From Palsa-506 sp963709075 (GTDB taxonomy: Bacteria; Actinomycetota; Actinomycetes; Streptosporangiales; Streptosporangiaceae), in the NCBI GenBank assembly GCA_963709075.1, contig CAVPUY010000014.1, positions 1,116,001 through 1,180,000 on the forward strand: a DNA stretch of 64,000 nucleotides, read 5' to 3'. The position numbers and the translations under genes are program-made. The notes beneath the pieces were generated by a model. The model saw only the letters and a program-made list of their open reading frames with translations. It was not told where the DNA came from and searched no databases. How positions within the stretch are numbered: the first letter of the stretch is position 1; each line of letters opens with the position of its first letter. This document shows, piece by piece, positions 56,471-64,000 of this stretch.

Positions 56471-57081
56471 TCGTCAGGCCGGACACGCATATCAGTAAGA
56501 TCGCGCCGCTGTCTGCTCCACGAAGACCGTAAACAGCAGAAGCGGTCGCCCGACATAATGGTCGATCTGAGTGCTCCGTTTCGACGGCTAAGCCTCAGCG
56601 CGCCGCGCATAGTCGGCAGGCCCGAGCCCGAATGTCCCACGGCCCGCAATATGGGCGTGCGGACTTCCGCATTGACAATTGCGGTGTTTGCCACCTCAGT
56701 GACGCATAAGTATGCGTAAACGGGCATTGCTATGCACCATGAGTGCGTACTACTTTCGGCAGAGTCGGATGTTCCGGGTATTGGTCGCTGCGGTCGGAAC
56801 GGGCCTGGCGGCGGACTGCGGGCATGAGATCCCGGGCGTGCTCGTTGTCTTGGGGACGGCGGGGCCGCGCTCGGTCAGGCCCAGTTACGCTTGCATTGCA
56901 AGGCTGCCAGGGTGCGGCGTGGCCGGTGCCGGGGGAGTGCTGAGCGGGCGTGTCCTGGGTAGCGGTCTGGGTAGCAGATGGGCGTTGGCGGGCGTTGTTC
57001 CGCGTCGCTCTGCGTTGCTCCCCGTCGCTGTTTTTGCTGGTCACGCCGGGTTAGGGCTGGTCAGGGGCTGAGCCCGGGCTT
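56471..57081. other. Right end of the island: no recognisable gene
   Basis: Open frames exist on both strands but none has recognisable features; in particular there is no integrase next to the right attachment repeat. Confidence 0.5.
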
Positions 57082-57127
57082 CATGGCATGCAAGAGGTCT
57101 GGGGTTCGAATCCCCATAGCTCCACCC
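57082..57127. repeat. Right attachment repeat, 46 bp
   Basis: Perfect copy of 44338-44383 (3' part of tRNA-Ala plus 3 nt). It lacks the 5' half of the tRNA, so it is not a functional tRNA gene. Confidence 0.9.
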
Positions 57128-57490
57128 CCATTTCATAGCCATGAATTCGAACACATGTAGATCATTTATCTTAGCAATTCGATCATACGTTCGAGAGGCT
57201 ATCCTCAGTATACTTGGCGCGAATCCGCAGGTCAGCGGGATGACGAGGGTCGGCCGTAGGATTCAGCTGACCTCTTGCATCACACGCAGGCGCGTTCCCC
57301 ATCGCAGTGACATCCTGGCAGCTCAGCTTGTATTTTTCGATAAGGATGATTTGGCCGGGAGCCAATCTGGGAGCCAACCGCTCGGTTTGGAGAGCCGGAA
57401 CGTGCGGGCTTCACGGACAGAGAAGGCTGCGGGGAGGAGCCCGGAATCCGTCCGCGGACAGATGTCCTACTGCTGTGCCCCCGTAGGGGC
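57128..57490. other. Flank just outside the island, no confident gene
   Basis: Mixed base composition at first, rising towards 57400. No recognisable protein or RNA gene. Confidence 0.4.
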
Positions 57491-57668
57491 ATGGCCGTCC
57501 GCAAGAAGCATTCCATCTCCATGCCGCCCGATCTGGACGCTGAGATCGCCGCTTCGGCCGCCGACGCGGGTCTGAGCTACAGCGCGTGGCTAGCCGGCAC
57601 CGCGCGCAGGAGTTCACCATCCGGTCGGGACGCACTGTCGGGGCTACTCACCGACGTAGCAGGTCAAT
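57491..57668 (+). pseudogene. Relic of a ribbon-helix-helix (antitoxin-type) protein
   Basis: The start reads MAVRKKHSISMPPDLDAEI then AASAADAGLSYSAWLAGTAR, the typical RHH N-terminus of many actinobacterial antitoxins. Homologues continue EFTIRSG; here that stretch is present but one frame away, so a base is missing at about 57606. The rest of the usual protein is absent and no toxin gene follows. It sits just outside the right attachment repeat, next to the convergent ABC operon. Confidence 0.5.
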
Positions 57669-57675
57669 GACCTGG

Positions 57676-58534
<859 letters not shown>

Positions 58535-58542
<8 letters not shown>

Positions 58543-59578
58543 CGGTTGCCCCCTCGAGCTTCCCGCGCAGTTCGTCGGTGCGCACACACCGGGACAGCCC
58601 ACCGCCGATCTCGATCAGATCGGGCACCGCGGCCAGGCAGACGTCGCGGGCGTGCGGGCAGCGCGGCGCGAACGCGCACTCGTCCCGCGGTGCCTCGAAC
58701 GCCGATAGCGGCCGACCGGGGATCGCCCGCAGTCGGCGTGCCGTCTGCGCGATGTCCGGGCGCGCTCCCGCGAGCGCGGACGTGTACGGGTGCAGCGGAT
58801 GGTCGTGCAGCAGCGACGAGCGGCGGATCTCCACGATCTGCCCGGCGTACATCACCGCGGTGCGGTCGCAGATCGCGGCGGCCAGTTCCAGGTCGTGCGT
58901 GATGAAGAGCATGGTCAGGCTGAACTCGCGGCGCAGGTCGTCGAGTATCGCCATCACCTCCGCCTGGGTGGTGACGTCGAGCGCGGTGGTCGGCTCGTCG
59001 GCCAGCAGCAGCCGCGGCTGGGTCAGCAGCGCCGCGGCGATCATCACCCGCTGCAGCATGCCGCCCGACAGCTGATGCGGGTACTGCCGGAGCCGGCGCT
59101 CCCCGTCCACGATGCCGACCTGGCCGAGCATGTCGACGGCGCGGGCGCGCGCCTCCGCGGCCGGGACCGACATGTTCGTGCGCAGCGCCTCGGTCATGAA
59201 GTCCCCGATCCGCCGGACCGGGTTGGTGTGCGCCCGCGGGTCCTGGAAGACCATCGCCACCTGGCCGCGGTACTGGCGCAGCCCGGCGCCGGTGAGCGCG
59301 CCGACGTCACGGCCGTCGAACCGGATCGAGCCGGTGACCTGGGCCCCGGCGGGCAGGAGCCGGTCGATCGCGCGGGCCGTCATCGACTTGCCCGATCCTG
59401 ACTCGCCCACCAGGCCGAACGCCTCACCCGGGCGCAGGGAGAAGCTCACGTCGCGCAGGACCGGCCGGTGGATGCCGTCGATCGGCAGGCCGACGGTCAG
59501 GCCGTCGACGTCGAGCAGCGGCGCGGACGGCGCGGCCTCGGCCGGCGGCACCGCGGCGGGCGCGTTGGGCTCGCTCAC
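58535..59578 (-). CDS. ABC transporter ATP-binding protein, peptide/nickel type (DppD/OppD-like)
   Basis: 347 residues from GTG 59578, which overlaps the permease stop by 4 nt (GTGA). Walker A GESGSGKSM, signature LSGGMLQRVMIAAAL, Walker B LLLADEPTTALD, H-loop ITHDLELAA. The C-terminal oligopeptide-binding extension has HPLHPYTSAL and the Cys-containing ECAFAPRCPHARDVC, which in some relatives binds an iron-sulphur cluster. Confidence 0.93.
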
Positions 59579-60452
59579 CGCGGGGCCGCCTGGGCCTGCT
59601 CGAACAGCCGCTCGCCCAGCACGTTGACCGCGATCACGACCGCCACGATGCACACGCACGCGGCGAGCGCGGGCAGCGGGTAGCCCTGCGGGATGCCCAC
59701 CTGGTTCTCCGAGATCATCACTCCCCAGTTCGGCTCCGGCGGCTGGACTCCGAGGCCGAGGAACGAGATGGCCGCGAGGTCGACCATCGCGTAGCCGAAC
59801 AGGATGGTCGCCTGGGCGACGATGAGCGGCATGATGTTGGGGATCAGGTGCCGCAGGCAGATCGAGGTGCCGGAGGCCCCCTGCACCTCCAGCGCGGCGA
59901 CGTATGGCTGGTTCCGTTCCTTGAGCGCCGCGCCGCGCAGCACCCGGGCGACGTAGGGCGTGTAGGCGATGTACAGCGCGATCGCCGCAGCGGTCAGGCC
60001 GGCCCCGAACACCGCGGCCGCGAGAACCGCGAGCAGGATGCCGGGGAAGGCGAACAGGACGTCGAGCCCGGACGAGATGAAGGCGTCGAGGGCTCCCCCC
60101 GCCAGGCGGCCGTGACCGCGAGCAGCGTGCCAGCGATCATGCTGCCCATGACGACCGCCAGCGGCCCGAGCATCGATGTCCGCGCCCCCACGATCAGCCG
60201 GGACAGCACGTCGCGCCCCTCGAAGTCGTACCCGAGCAGGTGACCGCCGACCGGCCCGACCCAGGCCAGCGAGAGGTTCGGCGTGATCGGGTCGTAGGGG
60301 GCGATGAAGGTGCCGAATATCGCCATGAAGGTCGCGACCGCGATGACGATCGCGGACGCGATGCCGGCCGGGCCGGTCGCGCGCAGCATGGCCCAGCCCC
60401 GGGTGGCGCGTGAGACCGGCCGGGCTGCGGTCACCGGGATGGCCGCGCTCAT
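59575..60452 (-). CDS. ABC transporter permease (DppC/OppC-like), frame broken by one missing base
   Basis: About 292 residues when one base is restored in the run of six C at 60095-60100 (plus strand); without it the protein splits after AVTAAWRG. The N-terminal half has the first membrane segment and GYDFEGRDVLSRLIVGART, typical of OppC; the C-terminal half carries the EAA-loop region (ALEVQGASGTSICLRHLIPN) and GLGVQPPEPNWG. The break is in a homopolymer, so sequence error is likely. Start overlaps the upstream permease stop (ATGA). Confidence 0.85.
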
Positions 60453-61399
60453 TGGGCCCGACTCGCTAGGGCGACCCGCGGGTCGAGCACCGCGTAGAGC
60501 ACGTCCACCAGCACGTTGACCACCACGAACGCGGTCACGAGCACGAGCGAGATGCCCTGGACCACGGCCAGATCCTTGGACTGGGCGGAGAGGACCAGGT
60601 AGGCGCCGAGCCCGTTGAGGCTGAACGCGACCTCGACCACGGCCGCCACCGCGATCAGGGAGGCGATCGTGATGCCGGTGACCGTGGTGATCGGGATGGC
60701 GGCGTTGCGCAGGACGTGGCGCTGGATCAGCTGGCGGCCGGGGATGCCGCGGCTGACCGCGGTCTGCACGTGCTCGCGCTTGCCTTCTTCCCGGACCGAC
60801 GCCCGGGTGACCCGGGCGACGATCGCGAGCGAGGAGATGGCCAGGGCGACCGCTGGCAGCGTGAAGTGCCGGACGTTGCTGAGGAAGCCGGTGCCGTTCC
60901 CCAGGGCCGGGAACCAGCCGAGCCTGACCGCGAACACCAGGATGAGCACGATCGCGGCGACGAAGGCGGGGATGGCCGCCGAGACCGCGGTCGTCACCAG
61001 CGTGCTCGTGTCGAACGCTCCCGGCCGCAGCCCGGCAAGGATGCCCAGGCCGATCCCCAGCGCGACGATGATCAGGGCCGCGTACAGGACCAGCCCGGCG
61101 GTGGTCCAGATCCGGGACGCGATCAGCGTGGACACGTTCTCCCGGAGAACAATCGAGATCCCCAGGTTCCCGTGCAGCGCGTTCTTGAGCCAGTACCAGT
61201 ACTGGGCCGGGAACGGCTCGTTCAGGTGGTAACGCGCCTCAAGCACGGCGATGCTGCTGGCCGGCAGGGACCGGCCGCCCGACAGCGCCGCGACCGGGTT
61301 CCCCGGCGCCAGGTACAGCGCCCCGAAGATGACAAAACTCGCGACGAACAGGCTGGCCACCAGCATGGCCAGCCTGCGCGCGAAGAACCGCCACCACAT
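60449..61399 (-). CDS. ABC transporter permease (DppB/OppB-like)
   Basis: 316 residues with six membrane segments. LYLAPGNPVAALSGG near the N-terminus and the EAA-loop region (AVSRGIPGRQLIQRHVLRNAAIP) are typical of OppB/DppB permeases. First gene of the operon. No solute-binding protein gene is found up- or downstream in the window, although one normally accompanies these four components. Confidence 0.92.
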   Translation of the reverse strand: MWWRFFARRLAMLVASLFVASFVIFGALYLAPGNPVAALSGGRSLPASSIAVLEARYHLNEPFPAQYWYWLKNALHGNLGISIVLRENVSTLIASRIWTTAGLVLYAALIIVALGIGLGILAGLRPGAFDTSTLVTTAVSAAIPAFVAAIVLILVFAVRLGWFPALGNGTGFLSNVRHFTLPAVALAISSLAIVARVTRASVREEGKREHVQTAVSRGIPGRQLIQRHVLRNAAIPITTVTGITIASLIAVAAVVEVAFSLNGLGAYLVLSAQSKDLAVVQGISLVLVTAFVVVNVLVDVLYAVLDPRVALASRAQ

Positions 61400-61524
61400 C
61401 GGCTCAGCCGGCCCGGCTCAGCCGTTCCCGCCCGGGCGCGCCGGCCTGACCCCAGCATGTGAGCCCGTGCGAGCGTCCAGCAGACGAAGCACGTCCGGCC
61501 AGCATACTGCCCGCCGGCGCGGCC

Positions 61525-61922
61525 GCGGCCTTCGACATCTTGGTCCGGTTCATCAAGACCGCCCTTCGCACCCTGCTCGTCGTGGGCCCGATCGTGGCCG
61601 CGGGCGCGCTGCTCACCAGGCCGTCCACGGCGGCGGTCCGGACCCGCTCGGCGTTTCTTCCGGCCTGGGCTCGCTGCGCCGCCGCGGCGAATCCGGCGGC
61701 CTGGCCACCGGCCCGGCCGGCGCCTGAACCTACACCCACCGGCACGCGCTGCGCACCGGAGAGGTCGCGCTTGCCGCGGTGATCTTCGTCTTCTGGGGCC
61801 GCCCGACCGCTGCGGTGACCATCGTGATCGCCGTCCTGCTGCTGGTCGCGCTCGGCCTGATCGAGCTGATCGGCAGGCCGCCACCACAACCCGCGCCCAC
61901 ACCGCCCGCCACCAGTGACTGA
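61525..61922 (+). pseudogene. C-terminal relic of an actinobacterial integral membrane protein
   Basis: Two conserved-looking membrane pieces are visible: FDILVRFIKTALRTLLVVGPIVAAGALL, then, one frame away, SGLGSLRRRGE and ALRTGEVALAAVIFVFWGRPTAAVTIVIAVLLL. Between them the frame changes at about 61655 and an in-frame TGA at 61727-61729 stands where Trp is expected (GA-stop-TYTHRHALR). No start or N-terminus is present. Together this is a decayed fragment rather than a gene. Confidence 0.55.
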
Positions 61923-62034
61923 CATGTCGCCCGCAATGTAAACAAGCTCCGATGACCCCACGGCCCGGGCAGCGCGATGACGGGCCGGTCGGCTCTGGCT
62001 CCTGCAGGGGCGCCGTGAGGGTTCTTGGGATTGG

Positions 62035-63021
62035 TCAGTCGTCGATCTCCTGCCAGACGGCCTGCTCGTCGTGCTCCTCCCAGTCGGCGCCTGGCAGCGC
62101 GATGGCCCAGCTGGTCCATGTCCCGATCGGCTGGGCCGGGGCGGTCCTGACTTTGGCGCGGACGGCCATGCCGGGTGTGAGCTGCACGGGGCAGCGTAGC
62201 GGGGCCGTGGTCATCCCCCAGTGCGTCGGTGGATCGCCGGGTCCCACCGCCAGCGAGATGCCGGGCGCGAGTTCGGCGCTGAACCACAGTGCGAGCGCGT
62301 TGGCCGTGCCGTGCTCGCGGACAGGCAGCAGCGTCTCGGCTTGGTGAGGCGCCTGCGCCTGCTCGAGCGGGATCAGCTCCGCGTCTGTTGTCCACAACCG
62401 GCCCGGCTCGGAGCGCCTGTCACCGGCCGCAAGGTGCCGGAAGGTGCCGGAATAGAAGATCTCGTTGACGGTCATCTCGGCCAGGTCATCGAGATTGAGG
62501 CCGTACGGGTTGTCCCGCAGGAACTGCACCATCTCCCCGCTGTACCGGTCGTGCACCAGCGCGGTCCAGGCCGTCACCAGGCGGGGGATCATGACTCCGC
62601 CCGGCTTGAGCCAGCGGTCACGGGCGGCGATGACCGGAGCGAGCATCCCTTCGTCGATCCCGAACCCGCCGAGCCATTCCGAGACGATCACGTCGACCCG
62701 TCCCGGCAGCTCGATCTCCATGACATCGCCGTGGAACACCTGGACGATTTCCGCGACCCCGTTCGCGGCGGCCAGCCCCTGCGCCACGGCGGCGACTGTC
62801 GTCCGCTCCACCGCGTAGACGCGCCCAGCACCCGCCCGCGCCGCGAACAAACTCAAGATGCCGCTTCCCGCCCCGACGTCGAGCACGACGTCGCCGGGGC
62901 GCACCACCGACCCGATCGCACGCCGGAAGGCCTCAGTGCGGACGCGGTCGCGGATCATCGTCCGGTGCACCTCGAGCTCCGCGTACATCGGGTCCGGCGG
63001 GTTCCTGATCGGCGTCCGCAC
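62035..63021 (-). CDS. Bacterial protein arginine methyltransferase (PRMT)-like enzyme
   Basis: 328 residues. Motif I VLDVGAGSGILSLFAARAGAG, the post-I acidic VYAVER and, decisively, SEWLGGFGIDEGML. The last has two Glu (E115 and E124) nine residues apart, the PRMT double-E loop that holds the substrate guanidinium. A THW loop (T266-H-W268) follows in a C-terminal beta-barrel part. The N-terminal helix HRTMIRDRVRTEAFRRAI also matches PRMTs. The substrate, protein arginine or a small guanidino compound, is unknown. Start ATG 63021. Confidence 0.75.
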   Translation of the reverse strand: MRTPIRNPPDPMYAELEVHRTMIRDRVRTEAFRRAIGSVVRPGDVVLDVGAGSGILSLFAARAGAGRVYAVERTTVAAVAQGLAAANGVAEIVQVFHGDVMEIELPGRVDVIVSEWLGGFGIDEGMLAPVIAARDRWLKPGGVMIPRLVTAWTALVHDRYSGEMVQFLRDNPYGLNLDDLAEMTVNEIFYSGTFRHLAAGDRRSEPGRLWTTDAELIPLEQAQAPHQAETLLPVREHGTANALALWFSAELAPGISLAVGPGDPPTHWGMTTAPLRCPVQLTPGMAVRAKVRTAPAQPIGTWTSWAIALPGADWEEHDEQAVWQEIDD

Positions 63022-63103
63022 GCGTGCATTCTAATGACCGCCCGTGTCCTGAGTTCAGACGCCGTCCGCCAGGTCCTGTCCGGCCGAACGAACTGGGGAC
63101 GCC

Positions 63104-63215
63104 ATGAGACCCAGGCGACGGACAAAGCGCCGGCCGTTCAATGCCGGGGCGGCAATGGCTCACCGCGAGAGCAAAAAGGCCGCGGAACAGCAGCCCGCCG
63201 ACGGCCAGGCGCCGG
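63104..63215 (+). pseudogene. Degenerate duplicate of the SHOCT-domain gene
   Basis: The first 35 codons (MRPRRRTKRRPFNAGAA, then AHRESKKAAEQQ) align with the start of the gene at 63465, and about 20 bp of upstream DNA is also duplicated. The SHOCT part is missing and the following frame has no similarity to anything I know. Confidence 0.55.
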
Positions 63216-63464
63216 GTCCGCGCACCCAGATCCGCTATCGCGAGGGCGGCCCCCGGCGCCACAGCACGCCATCTTGGGCCGGAACTGACCACAGGCGCCA
63301 GCGCAGGGCCGCATGCCCAACGCCCCGAATTACCCAGATAGGGGGATGCCGTCCGGGATCCGCTGCAGGCAGGCTCGTGCCTAACAGGCGCAGTGGCCTG
63401 CGGGCCAGCAATCGGCCGCTCACCCGCCATCGATGACGGCCGAACGACCGGGGAGGAGTATTCC

Positions 63465-63755
63465 ATGGGTTTCAGGCGACGGACACGGCGCCGCGCGCTC
63501 ATTGCCGGGGCGGTTGCCGGGGGGGCGATAGCTCACCACGAGGCCAAGAATGCCGGGGAACAGCAGTCGGCATACGACGACCAGGGGGCTGTCGATGACC
63601 GGGCGGCGGCCGGCGACGACCAGGACCAGGCGCAATATGCGCCGCCTCCGGCCGACCCGGCCGACGAGATCGAGCACCTCGCGCAGCTGCACGCCTCGGG
63701 CGCGCTCTCGGACGAAGAGTTCACCGCGGCCAAGGCGAAAATACTCGGGACCTGA
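63465..63755 (+). CDS. Small SHOCT-domain protein
   Basis: 96 residues. A basic N-terminus (MGFRRRTRRRALIAG) with a short hydrophobic Ala/Gly stretch, a disordered Asp/Gln/Ala linker, and a C-terminal SHOCT motif (EIEHLAQLHASGALSDEEFTAAKAKIL, residues 68-94), a short helix-hairpin found at the ends of many bacterial proteins. GGGGAGGAG lies 7 nt before ATG 63465. Function unknown; probably membrane-associated oligomer. Confidence 0.78.
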   Translation: MGFRRRTRRRALIAGAVAGGAIAHHEAKNAGEQQSAYDDQGAVDDRAAAGDDQDQAQYAPPPADPADEIEHLAQLHASGALSDEEFTAAKAKILGT

Positions 63756-63759
63756 ACGC

Positions 63760-64000
63760 ATGCCCGGATTGCCAGAAGATGCTGAACAGATCGATTCCGG
63801 ACAGGAACCCAGCTGGAAGAGGGCTGACATGGGTGGATCGCGCAAAGAGGTGCTGTCGAACGCGCTCGAGGCCGAGGTCAGCGGCGCACCGGCTGACCTG
63901 GAGGCCCTGTTCACCGATGACGTCGTCGGCTGGTCACCGTACGCCATCGTGTCCGGGCTGGCAGCGGTCGCTGACCTGGCCGCCCTGCGTGAAGAAGCGT
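63760..64000 (+). CDS. SnoaL-like (NTF2-fold) protein, 3' end outside window
   Basis: Open to the window edge. ATG 63760 gives 23 more residues than ATG 63829; the latter has GAAGAGGG about 7 nt upstream and is favoured by that. The visible part, ALEAEVSGAPADLEALFTDDVVGWSPY, is typical of the first half of a SnoaL/ketosteroid-isomerase-like domain. Confidence 0.6.
   Translation, partial: MPGLPEDAEQIDSGQEPSWKRADMGGSRKEVLSNALEAEVSGAPADLEALFTDDVVGWSPYAIVSGLAAVADLAALREEA

Noticed and set aside
57070..57127. Second tRNA-Ala gene
   Set aside because: Only the 3' 43 nt of the tRNA are present; acceptor 5' strand, D arm and anticodon-stem 5' strand are missing.

Overview
The window is chromosomal DNA of a high-GC, Gram-positive actinobacterium. 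The evidence is GTG and TTG starts, G/C at nearly every third codon position, a ClpP1/ClpP2/ClpX set, and a folC - DUF4233 - ndk - mreBCD - mrdA - rodA - radical-SAM pair - RNase E/G - rplU - rpmA - obgE order typical of actinobacteria. Retained mreBCD and rodA suggest a sporulating or filamentous lineage such as Streptosporangiales rather than Mycobacteriales; this is inference.

Layout. 1-7049: protein quality control (tig 3' part, clpP1, clpP2, clpX) and valS. 7050-7990: GC-rich tandem repeats carrying long hairpins. 7995-20732: folC, a DUF4233 membrane protein whose start is triplicated, ndk, the cell-elongation cluster mreB-mreC-mreD-mrdA-rodA, and the B12-binding radical SAM protein with its partner. 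20657-25982: RNase E/G, L21, L27 and ObgE. 26047-42686: a looser region with two PEP-mutase-family enzymes, an ArsR-type regulator, two hydrolase/phosphatase genes, map, an MMPL transporter, a HelD-like helicase, an M48 peptidase, DUF2237, a methyltransferase, an acyl-CoA carboxylase subunit, a MetE-like protein and nadD. 42931-44380: rsfS, a histidine phosphatase and tRNA-Ala(GGC).

44338-57127 is a genomic island inserted at the 3' end of tRNA-Ala(GGC), bounded by a perfect 46-bp direct repeat. No integrase is recognisable. It carries an IS110-family element, a low-GC GH18/narbonin-like protein, a SnoaL-like protein, a deazaflavin (F420)-type nitroreductase, an alpha/beta hydrolase, and its most striking content: a membrane-anchored P-loop NTPase with thirteen 35/36-residue repeats, divergent from a two-gene operon encoding a 77-residue protein and a papain-like cysteine peptidase. 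This trio is the best candidate for an undescribed conflict or signalling module.

57491-64000: a ribbon-helix-helix relic, a four-gene peptide-type ABC transporter operon, a decayed membrane-protein fragment, a bacterial protein-arginine-methyltransferase-like enzyme, a SHOCT-domain protein with a degenerate duplicate, and the start of a SnoaL-like gene.

Two window-wide points. Many genes show TANNNT exactly 6 nt (sometimes 7-8) before the start codon, indicating leaderless mRNAs. About a dozen single-base indels break genes including the normally essential obgE and rne, so most frameshifts here are better explained by sequence error than by real pseudogenes.
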